DNA of 64,000 bases from Budorcas taxicolor (Eukaryota > Chordata > Mammalia > Artiodactyla > Bovidae). Below the pieces are notes generated by a model. The model saw only the letters and a program-made list of their open reading frames with translations. It was not told the origin of the DNA and did no database searches. A program made the translations under genes and the position numbers. This document shows, piece after piece, positions 1 to 11,294 of this stretch; the first letter of the stretch is position 1, and every line of letters starts with the position of its first letter. The stretch covers positions 81,377,533 to 81,441,532 of the forward strand of contig NC_068922.1 in NCBI RefSeq assembly GCF_023091745.1, in the 5' to 3' direction.

Positions 1-17
1 TGCCACCTGGGAAGCCC
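1..17 (-). mobile_element. tRNA-Glu SINE head remnant at window edge
   Basis: The bases CCACCTGGGAAGCCC are the reverse complement of the usual GGGCTTCCCTGGTGG SINE start, so a minus-strand Bov-tA or CHR-2 element ends here and continues off the left edge. Confidence 0.6.
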
Positions 18-25
18 TTTCCTGT

Positions 26-47
26 TCATATTAGACGTCTAATATGA
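26..47. repeat. Perfect 22-base palindrome
   Basis: The sequence is centred on GACGTC (34-39), with 11-base arms reading TCATATTAGAC and its exact reverse complement and no loop. It sits eight bases beyond a SINE boundary. No function is evident. Confidence 0.9.
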
Positions 48-144
48 GTTGAATTTTTGGTAATTCCAAGGTACAATTCGGATCCAGGTGGTTAATTAAG
101 CAGGTTGATAAAGAGGATGGCTGAAAATTTTGTGTCTAGCAGAT

Positions 145-350
145 GAGTGGCCTCTGAGGTGCATGCTCGTGGTAAAGAACTCACCTGCCAACGCAAGAGG
201 CAGGGGTTCAATCCCTGGGTCGGGAAGATCCCCTGGAAAAGGTAACGGCAACCCACTCCCATGTTCTTGCCTAGGAAAACCCATGGACAGAGGAGCCTGG
301 CGGGCTACAGCCCATGGTGTTGCCAAGAGTTGGACACAACTGAAGCACCT
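145..350 (+). mobile_element. Bov-tA SINE
   Basis: A tRNA-like head is followed by the Bov-A body; GATCCCCTGG and ACAGAGGAGCCTGGCGGGC are diagnostic. The element is full length but its head is diverged. Confidence 0.85.
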
Positions 351-947
351 TGGCATCAGCGTGCGGTGCGCCTGTGGGCGATGATTTGATTTTAGGTGGT
401 GCGTACACATGGACACATACAGACGCAGGAAGTTATTCTGTAGGAGTGTTTGTTTGGAAAGATACTTCTTTGGTACAATGAACAGTTTTGCTTGGATAGA
501 ATTGAGTAGAAAAACTTTAGATGAAATACTAAATCAAAAACATTACATAAATCACCGAACAGCTGTGTGTAAGATGAGCCAGCATGGACGTGATACCAGC
601 ACTAAATCTGACGATGTGCCCCACCAGGCCTGCCGGAGCTGATCCTCGGAGAGAGTTACTTATTTCCCCCCACTCATTCATGCACCTTCGTTCAGCAACG
701 TGGCGGGGGAATCCTGACCAGGCGCAAACTGTAGAGCGGCCCCCGGTGTGAGTGCCGCCCCGGAGCCAGCCCGCCCAGACTCCGCCCTCTGCTCCGGTCA
801 CACCCCTGCCTTCGCGGGCGTGTGCCCTGATGCCTGTGCCCAGAGTGCTCGTGGGCCAAAAGAGCAGCCCCTGCCTCTGAGGGCCGTCGGGGCGTCAGCG
901 GGACGATCTGTCTAGAGGGTTTAGCGCGTGTGTGGCACGCACTGTCG
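350..947. other. Unassigned intron 4 sequence
   Basis: No exon or clear repeat is seen. GC content and CpG rise at 690-900 but without splice signals that I trust. Confidence 0.4.
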
Positions 948-1306
948 TTTTGCTGTTCAGTTGCTCAGTCGTGTCGGACTCTTCGAGACCCCACGGACGC
1001 AGCACGCCAGGCTCCCCTGTCCGCCACTATTGCTCAAACGCATGTCCATTGAGTTGGTGATGCCGTCCAGGCATCTCATCCTCTGTCGTCCCCTTCTCCT
1101 CCCGCCTCAATCTTTCCCAGCATCAGGGTCTTCTCAAATAAGTCAGTTCCTCGCATCAGGTGGCCAAAGTATTGGAGCCTCAGCTTCAACATCAGTCTTC
1201 CTAATGGATATTCAGGACTGATTTCCTTTAGGATGGACTGGTTGGATCTCCTTGCAGTCCAAGGAACTCTCAAGAATGTTCTCCAACACCACAGTTTGAA
1301 AAGCGT
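948..1306 (-). mobile_element. Bov-B LINE 3' end
   Basis: The reverse complement carries the terminal part of the Bov-B reading frame (ARRSNQSILKEISPEYPLGRLM and GHLMRGTDLF segments) with stops and frameshifts. It is strongly 5' truncated. Confidence 0.85.
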
Positions 1307-1750
1307 CAAGCACACAGTAAACATTCAGTAAACGCTGGTACTGTCATCGTCACTGTTAAGGTACTGAGCCTCATCCTGAGCCCGGTGAGATTGACAAAAT
1401 TGAACCAGACACGCTCCTGCCTCGAAGTGCTTACAGTCTCATGGTGGATAAAGGCCGGCAGAGAAGGAGAAGAACTTGGGTAAAAGGATGCATGAGTCCC
1501 AAGAGCCCACTTAGCTGCCATTCAGAATCAGCTGGGCAGCATTTTACACCAGCGTTAACACCCAGACACTCCCTCAACCAATCTGATCAGAATGTCTGGA
1601 GGTGAGGCTCAGGCATCATCATTTTTAGAGCCTCTGGGTGATTGCAATGTGCATCAAGGTTGAGAACAGCTGAGCTAAGAGACGAGGAAGGGCTGAAGAT
1701 GGAGCGGCACCTGCCCTCGGGCCTGGAGCCTGAGCTGCGGGTGGACACGT

Positions 1751-1769
1751 GGGGTGGGGAGGGCTGGGG
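1751..1769 (+). repeat. G-quadruplex motif
   Basis: Four G-runs of 4, 4, 3 and 4 bases are separated by loops of 1, 1 and 2 bases, which meets the canonical intramolecular quadruplex pattern. It lies on the template strand of BCAS1 intron 4. Confidence 0.75.
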
Positions 1770-1885
1770 TGGAGAGGAGTTTCAGACGGCGGGAAGGACA
1801 TGAAAGGAAAGGATGAGGTGGGAACCCGGGCGGGAAGGGCTTCAGGGGCAGGTTATTCAGTTCGACTGAGATCCAGGGGGCAAGA

Positions 1886-2093
1886 CAGGCTTCCCAGGCA
1901 GCTCAAGGGTAAAGAACCCACCTGCAATGCAGGAGACCCCAGGAAACCCCAGTTCAATTCCTGGGCCGGGAAGATCTGCTGGAAAAAGGATAGGCTACCC
2001 TCTCCAGTATTCTGGCCTGGAGAATTCCATGGACTGTATAGTCCATGGGGTTGCAAAGAGTCGGACACAACTGAGCGACTTTCACTTTCTTTC
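1886..2093 (+). mobile_element. Bov-tA SINE
   Basis: A complete head (CAGGCTTCCCAGG) and Bov-A body end in the typical ACTGAGCGACTTTCACTTTC tail. A second SINE follows immediately. Confidence 0.88.
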
Positions 2094-2096
2094 ACC

Positions 2097-2345
2097 GGTG
2101 GTCCAGTGGTTAAGAATCCACCTGCTGAACAGAAGGTACAGGTTTGACTGCTGGTCCAGGAAGACCCCACGTGCCACAAATCCTGTGCGCTAGAGCCTGC
2201 GCTCGGCGACAAGAGAAGCTGCCGCAGTGAGGAGCCTGGGAACCGGAACCAGAGGAGCCCCCGCTCGCCACAGCTAGAGAGGGCCTGTGAGCGGCAGTGA
2301 AGACCCCGAGCGGCAGGAATGAAATAAATAAAATAAATAAACAGA
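2097..2345 (+). mobile_element. CHR-2-type tRNA-Glu SINE
   Basis: The head GGTGGTCCAGTGGTTAAGAA leads into the long CHR-2 body (GAGGAGCCTGGGAACC, CCCGCTCGCCACAGCTAGAG), and an AAATAAATAAA tail closes the copy. It is in direct tandem with the preceding Bov-tA. Confidence 0.85.
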
Positions 2346-2571
2346 AAGTTTAAAAAGATTAAAAAGTTTATACAAGCATTACAGGAGGAGAGGGCTGAAA
2401 AAGTAGGAATGAAGAACCGCTCAAAAGTCTCCACAATCCGAGAACAAGTAAATAAAGCAACATGTGGAATTTACCTATGGACCACGTGACGGGATATTCT
2501 GCAGCCACGCATTCTTTGAGGAATGTGGAATGAGAAGGAAAAATGTCCAGGGTAATATCATTACAATGATA

Positions 2572-2745
2572 ATGATCAGCCTTTATGTGTCAGGCCCAAT
2601 GCTAAGCTAGTTAAAAAGAGCTCATTTAGTTCTTATAACGATTTGTAACTCCAGTTTTACTGATGAATAAATTAATTCATGAAAAGAATAAATAACTTGC
2701 CTTTGATCTTAGACTGAAGCTAGGATTTGACCTTAGGTCCAAATG
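2572..2745 (-). mobile_element. MIR relic
   Basis: The antisense MIR layout is visible: TGTGTCAGGCCCAATGCTAAG, then TTTTACTGATGAATAAATTA, then AGCTAGGATTTGACC. Confidence 0.6.
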
Positions 2746-2894
2746 ATTTCAGAAGCAAAAACTTTTAAGCACCATCCACACTGCCTTACCCAAATGTCAG
2801 CTTTGTACAGAGAGTTATCCTGCTTTAATTTCCCTCGTCTCTGTTCCTCTTCCCTGCTATTTTCCCCACATTTGTCATCATTCACATATAACAC

Positions 2895-3050
2895 ACGTTC
2901 GATCCCTGGGTCGGGGAAGATCCCCTGGAGTAGGAAATGGCAACCCACTCCAGTGTTCTTGCCTGGGAAGTCCCCTGGACAGAGGAGCCTGGTGGGACAG
3001 AGTCCATGGGCTCACAAAGAGGCAGGCCCGACGGAGCGCACACAACAGCA
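2895..3050 (+). mobile_element. Bov-tA SINE, head truncated
   Basis: It starts inside the box B region (GTTCGATCCCTGGGTCGGGG) and keeps the whole Bov-A body, ending in an ACAACAGCAACAAC tail. Confidence 0.82.
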
Positions 3051-3192
3051 ACAACATGTAACACACTTCGACCAAAGCCATACTCGAGTTTAGTGTGTGA
3101 TACAGGCTTTTATATTAAAGGACTCTTTATATTGAAGATGTAGGGACACCTGGGTGGCCATCTAAAAAGTTAACACAGCGCCATGATCCTGA

Positions 3193-3223
3193 GTGTGTGT
3201 GTGTGTGTGTGTATGCGTGTGTG
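3193..3223. repeat. (TG)n microsatellite
   Basis: A run of GT dinucleotides interrupted by ATGC abuts the tail of a minus-strand Bov-A, a common origin for such arrays. Confidence 0.9.
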
Positions 3224-3344
3224 AAGTTGCTCAGTCGTGTCCAACTCTTTTTGCGGCCCCGTGGACTGTAGCCCACCAGGCTCCTGTGTCCATGGGATTC
3301 TCCAGGCGAGAACACTGGGGTGGGTTGCCAATTCCTTCTCCAGT
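3224..3344 (-). mobile_element. Bov-A monomer
   Basis: The reverse complement of the Bov-A body is present (TTGCTCAGTCGTGTCCAACTC to CCTTCTCCAG), without a tRNA head. Confidence 0.85.
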
Positions 3345-3650
3345 GCCATAATCCTGCTCCAGGGAAAATCTAAATGGATAAACACACTAGAAGAGCAGTT
3401 GGGAAAAACGTTCATAATCTTGGATTGAAAGAGCTTTTGTAACTTTGACTGAAACTCCAAAAGTCGTGAAAGGAATGGTCGACGGTCGAAAAGTCCAAAT
3501 GTTTGAAGACGTTCTGTGAGGAGGCTGGGGTGAGAAGCAGGCGCCCTCGTGTTTTACTGAGTGAAGTGCAAGTAACTTCAGTCCTGATGGAAGGTGGGTC
3601 GGAATTTTGGCACTACCAACTAAAATTAAAAACATATATATTCTTTTAAG

Positions 3651-3815
3651 GAGTTCCCTGGTGGTCCAGTGGTTAAGAATCTGTCTTGCAATGCAGGGGA
3701 CGTGGGTCGATCCCTGATCGGGGAACTTGAGATCCCACACACTGTGGAGCAACTGAACTCCTTGAGCGGAAACCAGCGAGGCCGTGCCCCGTGGTGCAGA
3801 CCCTGCGTGCTGCAC
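3651..3815 (+). mobile_element. CHR-2-type SINE
   Basis: GAGTTCCCTGGTGGTCCAGT starts the element; the body becomes diverged after GATCCCACACACTGTGGAGC. Confidence 0.8.
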
Positions 3816-3860
3816 CCAAACGGGTGACGGATGAAGGGTACTGTAAAAAGCATATATTCC

Positions 3861-4341
3861 ATTACCCAGCGATTCGGCTCCTAAGAGTTGAGTTTAAAAC
3901 TCAGTTCACGTTAAGTATGAAATAACAAGCTTATTTATTACAAATACACAAGCTTATTTACTGCAATGAGGTCACAGCAAATGCTTGGAAGCCTGCCAAA
4001 TGTCATTAATAAAGTCCTGGTTGAATAACTCATGGTACATCCATTCATTGGAAAACTGTGTGGCCCCGATTTGGAAGCTGTACGGACACAGACAGTGGTG
4101 TCAGCTGGGGAAAGAAAGCACGGGCTAGGACACAGTGTGTAGTGTGTTACCGCTCGCTTAGGCAAGAGGGAGCGGGGGCTCAAGCTTGTCTTCCACTTGC
4201 ATATGCTCAGGAAGGATCCATTTAACAGTACAGACAGTGATTATCTGTCCGGAGCGGCACTGCTGGACAAGTACGCCATTTAATAATTTCTTATTTTGAG
4301 CCATGTGAACACATTCTGTATCAAAAATTAAAATGAAAACA
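3861..4341 (+). mobile_element. Old L1 (L1M-type) 3' end
   Basis: ATTACCCAGCGATTCGGCTCC, ATGGTACATCCATTCATTGG and a 3' part reading GAGCCATGTGAACAC followed by AAAATTAAAA follow the order of an L1M ORF2 end and 3' UTR. It is heavily diverged with internal gaps. Confidence 0.65.
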
Positions 4342-4350
4342 ACATGTGTG

Positions 4351-4590
4351 ACTTCCCTGGTGGCGCACTGGCGAAGAGTCCACCTTCAGGGGACGCAGTT
4401 TCAGCCCCCGTCTGGGAAGAGAAGCAGCTAAGGCCGTGGGCCCCAACTACCGAGCCGGCGCTCTGGAGCTGGGAGCCGCAAGAACTGAGCCCGCGCGTCC
4501 TGCAGCCCCGCTCCACGGCAAGGGAAGACACCGCAACTACAGACGAGCCTGCTCCGCAATGAGGACCCAGCACGAACAAAGCTAAAGAAA
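4351..4590 (+). mobile_element. CHR-2-type SINE
   Basis: ACTTCCCTGGTGGCGCACTG begins the copy. The body holds GAGCCGGCGCTCTGGAGC and GAGGACCCAGCACGAACAAA. It landed just beyond the 3' end of the old L1. Confidence 0.82.
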
Positions 4591-5790
4591 CACAACAAGA
4601 TGGGGACGACTGGTTCCAGATTTCCAGAAGACACCCAGAGAGCCAGACAGCACCATGGGGAAGGCGGTCCGGCCCACGGCCACCACCGTGTGGCTGATGC
4701 CTGAACTATCGGGTTATTTGTAGGATCTTTGTCCCTAACTACAAATATATCTTCGCTATTTTCATCAGGGCTCTGGATCATTCTGAGCAAACAGAAATTT
4801 TAGACAGAAACACAGGCACTCTCCAGGAAATATCTGGAAACTTCTTTTTAAGCAAACAGGTGTCCATGGGGTCAGCTTGTTTTTCATCTGTGCAGGAGAC
4901 ACCTACATATATTTTTTTCCCTTTCCGTTGACTTCAAAGGGCAAACAGATTGAAACGCTAGTTAACGGACCACAATTTGTCATGCTGAGAAACTGCTGCC
5001 TTATCCTAACTTGACTGTCTATGATCAAACCCACATGGGGCTTCTGGCGCCTTCCTTCCACTGTAAATTGTCAGCCGGGTTCCTTCTCCCTCAAAGCAAG
5101 GTCTGCATCGTCCAAGTGAGAATATAAGTGAAGGCAGGGTGATCAAGGCTAAGAAAAGCCTCACCTGGAACTACTTGTAATGAGCGCCTACCTCATCTAG
5201 GGGGCCCCACTGATCAGGCAGCACGGGGTTCATTCTGAATTTCTGTACCAAGAATCACCGTCCAACACGCTGCTTAACACAGGAAGACTTGTCTAAGCAA
5301 TGTCGACTGGTACAGAAACCCAGTACCCCACTCTCTTCCATCTGTTAGAAATTCGAGCCACATGCTGTCTGGGATGAAAGAGAGAGCTACGCTTCCTCTC
5401 CCACGCGGTTGCCCCAGACGCACAAAGGCCATCACCGGCTCAGCAACAACGGGCTCCAGACAACACCCAGGCTTCGCTCTTCTCCCTCCAAGAGCACACC
5501 ACCTGCACACACCCACTGTCACACCGAGGGTGAAAAATGGGATTCCGTTCATGCTCAAAGCTAAACATTCATCCTTCAGTTTTCTTAGAATGGAAAGAAA
5601 TTAATCAAATAAGCAGGAAGGGATTCCAAGACCAAAGTCTACTAAAAACGTTCAGTGGAAATTTAACATTTCTGAAGTAATTTGGGAATTTTTCTTTAAC
5701 ACCTCGTTTTACTACAAAGCTCAAAACCACCGAAGGAGGATCTACCCCGGGAGTTTATCTCGTATTTTCACTTTTCCCCTCTGTATATGT
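4591..5790. other. Repeat-poor intron 4 segment
   Basis: No exon, RNA gene or clear repeat was recognised. Short open frames near 5274-5604 on both strands resemble no known protein. This stretch may hold unrecognised conserved noncoding sequence. Confidence 0.4.
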
Positions 5791-6050
5791 ATTTTTGGCT
5801 GCTCCGGGTCTTCTCTGCTCTGTGCACGCTTTCTCCAGTTTCGTGGAGCAGGGCTCCTCTCCAGCTGTGCACGGCTTCTCACTGCAGCGGCTTCTCCTGT
5901 TGCAGAGGACAGGCTCTCAGGTAGCCGGGCTTCAGTAGCTGTGGCCCCCAGGCTTAGCTGCTCTGAGGCATGTGTGATCTTCCTGGACCAGGGATCGAAC
6001 CTGTGTCCCCTGTATTCCAGATTCTAAACCACTGGGCTACCAAGAAGCCC
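5791..6050 (-). mobile_element. CHR-2-type SINE
   Basis: The antisense copy runs from ATTTTTGGCTGCTCCGGGTC to ACCACTGGGCTACCAAGAAGC, nearly full length. Confidence 0.83.
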
Positions 6051-6811
6051 TTTCCCATTATTCTTGCCCAATTCACATCAACGGATGGAAATGCATTCAC
6101 ATCTTTTAAGCTCATGGCAAAAATAAGGAAAGAACTCAAATAGCACAACCGTAGAAGAGTTATGAAAGGGCTTGGCAAACTGCCCATCCGCAGTGTCTTC
6201 TCTTTCCAAAACACACATTGGCTGTGCGCTTTAAAAGCCAGTGTTATTTCTGAACAAGAAATTGCCACGCCACCTCTGGATTGCACAGTTCCAGAATGAC
6301 TCTAAGAGAAAATAACCCCTGTTAAACCTCTGGTTACCGCTGCAGTTTCTATTACAGCTCAGGACGGCGCAAGCTTCATAGCGCCGTCTAGTGGAGGAAC
6401 TGGGAAACTACCGAGATTGCAATATTTTCCTTCTACTTAGGCAGTACTGCGTGCTTGCTTCATTTATGAGAGAGAAAATTCACATACGCAAAGAATGAAA
6501 GTATTAACTGCGCCCATTATCCCATTACAGCAAGTAACTACTGCCAACAATCTGCAGCTTTGCGTTTGAAGTCCCTCTTTGGGTCGAAGGATGAATGTAC
6601 GTGTTGACAGGCAAGGCAAACATGGTATTTATCCTGAAGGGATACTGCCGTATCTATTACTTTGAAACTTGATTTTCTTATTTAACATTATGGTCTATCT
6701 TCACAATCAATAATTCTATTTCCACGTCATCTTGTTCATGATCTCCAGTGCAAGGGTATACCACAGTCAGTGCAAAGTCTCTCTGACCTTTTCCATCTTC
6801 CCAACTTGAAA
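6051..6811. other. Unassigned intron 4 sequence
   Basis: AT-rich unique-looking sequence with no supported feature; 6640-6780 might be a weak L1 relic. Confidence 0.35.
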
Positions 6812-7321
6812 AACTATGACCAACCTAGACAGCGTATTAAAAAGCAGAGACATTACTTTGCTGACAAAGGTCCGTCTTGTCAAGGCTATGGTTTTTCCAG
6901 TTGTCATGTATGGATATGAGAGTTGGACTATAAAGCAAGCTTAGCTTTGATGCTTTTGAACTGTGGTGCTGGAGAAGACTCTTGAGAGTCCCTGGGACTG
7001 CAAGGAGATCCAACCAGTCCATCCTAAAGGAGATCAGTCCTGGGTGTTCATTGGAAGGACAGATGCTGAAGCTGAAACTCCAATACTTTGGCCACATGGT
7101 AAGTATTGGCCAAATACTGACTCATTTAAAAAGACCCTGATGCTGGGAAAGATTGATGGCAGGAGGAGAAGGGGATGACAGAGGATGAGATGGTTGGATG
7201 GCATCACCGACTCAATGGACATGGGTTTGAGTAAACTCTGGGAGATGGTGATGGACAGGGAGGCCTGGTGTGCTGCAGTTCATGGGGTTGCAAAGAGTTG
7301 GACTCACTGAGCGACTGAACT
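6812..7321 (+). mobile_element. Bov-B LINE 3' end
   Basis: The copy carries the C-terminal Bov-B coding region (from the MTNLDS equivalent through the GRQRMRW region) with frameshifts, and finishes at ACTGAGCGACTGAACT. Confidence 0.88.
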
Positions 7322-7625
7322 TTTCTCTTACAAATAATGTGGGACTTCAAAAAACACAAAACCTTATGGATAAAACATTATGCATTTTCTCAATAAATTC
7401 CTAGATGTCATATTGTCCTTTCAAATTTCTTAAGACTTAAAAATTGTGTACTGCCAGAGTGCCACAGTTGAAATAAACTTCCTAGTGAGCCAAGTAGTTG
7501 ATTAAGAAATTACCAGACACTTCAGAGGGCAATAAAAATAACATAAAAATATTGAAGTGCAAAATCTAGATATAAAAAAATTCACATTGGCAACTTTAAA
7601 AATTTATGTATTTTTAAAATGTATC
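7322..7625. other. AT-rich intron 4 sequence
   Basis: No supported feature. Confidence 0.35.
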
Positions 7626-7820
7626 TAGGCCTTAGTTGTAGCACACGTGACCTTCATCGTGTCTCGTAGGGTCTGTGTTGCTGTACTCGGGCCCTCCAGG
7701 ATGGCACGTGGGCTTAGCTGCTCTGCAGCACCCGGATGTGGGATCTTAGTTCCCCAAGCAGGGACTGAGCCCCCTGCCCTGGGAGGCAGCTTCTTAACCA
7801 CTGGACCACCAGGGAAGTTC
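7626..7820 (-). mobile_element. CHR-2-type SINE
   Basis: The antisense element ends with CCACTGGACCACCAGGGAAG; the 3' body is shortened. Confidence 0.83.
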
Positions 7821-9014
7821 CTGAAATCTAGGCTTTCCATCGTCTTCTGGCGTTTTCTAGGCGGGAGACTCTTCATGACACAGAGCTGAGAATGCTCCAC
7901 TGACCTGTTTTCTCTTTTTTTGGAAGGAGAGAGGCAACCCTGTTTGTTTTAGCTGCTTATCCTGATTGAATCAAGCCAGGTTGGACCAATTATCCCGTAT
8001 GATATGCTTTATTACAAATCACAAGCTCACCACCTGTTTTAATACTCTGTAGACTTCACCTCAGGTTATTAATAGCTCATCTTACACCTTTGGCAGCAGA
8101 AGTGTAATGTAGCACCTTGACATGAGAGAGCCTCATTAGCCCATGGTATTGACTGAGGCAGAGATGTTATATTTATGAGATTAAACAAACCAGCTGTCCA
8201 TTTTAGTCATAGGTGGAAGGTGGAAAGAAATCTATCAGAGAAAGCAATTCACACTTTCTTCCTATAAATAAGGGTCTTCCATTTTCTCTCTTAGCAACTC
8301 CTCCACTTGAGGGGTAAGTGAATTTTTCAACTTGATTTCTGATGGCAAGTGAAATGTGGGTAGAGAATTAAGCAATAAAATGTTCTTTCCTTGCTTCTTT
8401 TTCTGGCAGCAGTAATTACTTTGGGGATATTCCTAAGGACACAGGAGTTGGCATATCCTTAAATAAAGTCCGCTATGTATGATATAAAATTGAAAAATAC
8501 GATTACAGTGGGTGAAGAGTGGGCACAGAGTAATTCCAGGTCACGTCGGGCAAAAAAGAATCTGTGGCAGATGCTTCTGTCCTGTGATTAGTTCCAACCT
8601 GGACAACCCCCAGACTGATGACGACATTTTACATTTATCGGAGAGAAAAAAGATCCAACTTTAGAAAAAAACTTTAAAATACAAAAGCAAATAACCCATA
8701 GCCTAGAACAAGTTTGTCATCTGTTTAACAAACTCTTCCCGAAAGTGAGAAAACTGTTTTGAATGCTGCAAAATTAGGTTCCATATTTTCTAAGAATTGT
8801 TTGGACTTATTCAGGAAAAGAAAAATCACATCTTTTTTCCTGAATTTTTGCATTAGACCGAATCTTTCCTGACCCTACCCTCTATCCAATCCTAATTATC
8901 AGCTTCCTCTCTCCCCTGCTTTCTATCTCAAAACTCTGTTTATTTCATTTGTAACCCTTTTCATACACTGGAACTGCTTATTTTCTTGGTTATTGGTCTC
9001 CTCCTTCATGGATC
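7821..9014. other. Repeat-poor intron 4 segment
   Basis: About 1.2 kb with no recognisable repeat or exon. It has balanced composition and AT-rich homeobox-like strings near 8060-8280, but no claim of function can be made from one sequence. Confidence 0.35.
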
Positions 9015-9462
9015 ATAGCCTTGACAGCATAAAGAGCAAAGACATCACTTTGCCAACAAAGGTGGTTTTCCCAGGAGTCGTGTACAGATATGAGAGTTGG
9101 ACCATAAAGAAGGCTGAGCGCTGAAGAATTGATGCTTTCGAATTTGGTGCTGGAGAAGACGCTTGAGAGTCCCCTGGTAATCAACCCTGAATACTCACTG
9201 GAAGGACTGATGCTGCAGCTGAGGCTCCAATACTTTGGCCACCTAATGCAGAGAGGAGACTCACTGGAAAAGACCCTGATGCTGGGAAAGATTGGAGGCA
9301 AAAGGAGAAGAGGGCGGCAGAGGATGAGATGGTTGGACGGCATCATTAACTTAACGGACATGAGTTTGAGTAAACTCCGGGAGACGGTGATGGACAGGGA
9401 GGCCTGGTGTGCTGCAGTCCATGGGGCTGTAAAGAGTTGGATATGACTGAGCGACTGAACAA
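9015..9462 (+). mobile_element. Bov-B LINE 3' end
   Basis: The fragment includes the coding tail (YSLEGLMLQLRLQYFGHLMQ) and ends in GACTGAGCGACTGAAC. The 5' truncation lies in the region before GCAAAGACATCACTTTGCC. Confidence 0.88.
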
Positions 9463-9482
9463 CAGCAAAATTGTTGTTCTTT

Positions 9483-9497
9483 ATGCTATAATGGGAG
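9483..9497 (+). repeat. Target-site duplication, left copy
   Basis: ATGCTATAATGGGAG is repeated at 9619-9633 with one mismatch, bracketing the Bov-A between them. Confidence 0.85.
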
Positions 9498-9618
9498 AAA
9501 GAAATGGCAACCCACTCCAGTGTTCTTGCCTGGAGAATCCCAGGGATGGGGGAGCCTGGTGGGCTGCCGTCTATGGGGTTGCACAGAGTCGGACACGATT
9601 GAAGTGACTTAGCATAGC
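9498..9618 (+). mobile_element. Bov-A monomer with target-site duplication
   Basis: The body starts at AAATGGCAACCCACTCCAGT and ends GAAGTGACTTAGCATAGC. The 15-base flanking repeat (14 of 15 matching) shows that it inserted as a unit beside the older Bov-B fragment. Confidence 0.88.
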
Positions 9619-9633
9619 ATGCTATAATGAGAG
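9619..9633 (+). repeat. Target-site duplication, right copy
   Basis: ATGCTATAATGAGAG matches the copy at 9483-9497 except for one base. Confidence 0.85.
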
Positions 9634-9894
9634 CTCGCATGGGGCATAACATTCTGTTCATCCTAAAATCACTCCTGGCACAGAGAAAGCACTCGGATGT
9701 TTGATGAATGGGTAAAGGAAAAGTACTGACCCTTCCGATTCGCTGTTCAACACCCGCTTACGAACTGACCCTAAGGCTGGGTTTACAGCTTATTAGCCTG
9801 AATTGCTTCAAATTGTCTCACACGCTACGGAGGATGAAAAGCGGTCTCTGTTGGAGATATTTTACTGCGCTCCCAACTCTGCCACGAGAACAGA

Positions 9895-10035
9895 GCAGCG
9901 CAAGTGTTGTCGTGAAGAGCAGCGCACGAGCTGCGCTCTGGGGGCCGATGGGGGAGGCGGGGGCGCCGGCAAACTGGAGGAGGGCCCCGCCCGAGGGCAG
10001 GCACAGCGCATTCCCAACCGCAGACGGACCTTCCC
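9895..10035. promoter_or_regulatory. Short CpG-rich patch in intron 4
   Basis: About 140 bases with dense CpG (GGGGGCGCCGGC, GGCCCCGCCCGAGGGC) stand out from AT-rich surroundings. They are not part of a recognised repeat. This could be a small regulatory element or GC-biased sequence. Confidence 0.3.
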
Positions 10036-10163
10036 ACTTTCAGAAACGCACGAAATAGCGCTTCTACTGAAATCTCACACTTCAAAACTGCTGTCAACTT
10101 CGTCAATTGAAAAATGTTATCAATGGACTAAAATATTATTATAAAACACTGTGTAGGCCAAAT

Positions 10164-10288
10164 GGGCTTCCCTGGTGGCTCAGACAGTAAAGAATCCACC
10201 TGCGATGCGGGAGACCTGGGTTCCACCCCTAGGTCGCGAAGACCCCCTGGAGAGAACGGCTACCCGCTCCAGGATTCTGGCCTGTACA
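10164..10288 (+). mobile_element. Bov-tA SINE, 3' truncated
   Basis: An intact head (GGGCTTCCCTGGTGGCTCAG) is present, but the copy stops within the Bov-A body near CAGGATTCTGGCCTG. Confidence 0.85.
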
Positions 10289-11063
10289 GCTGCATATGCT
10301 CCATAAGAGCCCATTTTCCAACCTTGGCCTATGTGCCTAGCTCAGCATTTTCTAGAAGAACTATTCCTTGGGAGACATACCCAACTGGTTGGACAAATGA
10401 TAGTTCCATGCAGACTGAAGCCTGGGAGACACCCAGGTAAACAAATCGAAGCAGGGGTGCCTGCTGCAGGACTTCTCAGAGCCTTTAGTAGGCTGATGTC
10501 CACAGTGAATCTTTGCGAGAGATGACAGACCGACTGCTATTTCCCAAAACTATGTGAAGGTGGTACTCTATGTCCAGGCTGATCTCATTGAATGGATGAG
10601 TCTACAGAGTATCAATTTGGGAAACACTAGCTTCAGGAATTTAAACAAGATATGAGATGTTTATAAAAGTCCAAAATGCTCCCTCTTTTTGAGCTCATGT
10701 GCACAGTGGTCAACCCCGTGGCTGACAGACTGGAACCCGCCGCTCTCCAGCCGTGTGGTCTCAGCCAAGTTGTTCTCCGCTCTGTGTGCTACTGCTGTGA
10801 CAGTCACTCGGTCATCTCTGGCTCTTCTGAGTTAGTAAATGCTCACCGAATCAGGGCTGCTGTTATAACCCTGAAGAAGAGAATCGGACTGGATAACGCC
10901 AAAGGGTTAGCAAACTCAAAACATAGTTTGCAAGTTCACTGCAAAACACAATTCACTTAATACTCATCCATGAGGATTAGCACCATAACATATTAAAGAC
11001 TGAATGAAAATATCAAGTAAACAGAGATATATGATTCTGCAGTTTATTAGAGCGTCTGCAGCA
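10289..11063. other. Unassigned intron 4 sequence
   Basis: Mostly unique-looking. A faint MIR-like core may exist near 10720-10860. No exon seen. Confidence 0.3.
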
Positions 11064-11294
11064 AATCCCACGGACGGGGGAGCCTGGAGGCTGCAGCCCA
11101 CGGGGTCGCTAAGAGCCGGACACGACTGAGCGACTTCCCTTTCACTTTTCACTTTCATGCGTTGGGGAAGGAAATGGCAACCCACTCCAGTGTTCTTGCC
11201 TGGGAAATCCCAAGGACAGAACGGCCTGGTGGACTACAGTCCATGGGGTCACAAAAGAGCTGGACGTGACTCAGCAACTAAATAACAACAACAG
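11064..11294 (+). mobile_element. Bov-A2 SINE (Bov-A dimer)
   Basis: Two Bov-A monomers lie in tandem: the first ends GAGCGACTTCCCTTTCAC and the second restarts at GAAATGGCAACCCACTCCAG. An AACAACAACA tail follows. Confidence 0.85.

Noticed and set aside
8990..9661. Minus-strand 223-codon open frame
   Set aside because: It is the antisense of a Bov-B 3' end joined to a Bov-A; peptides such as PCNPIDGSPPGS are translated SINE.
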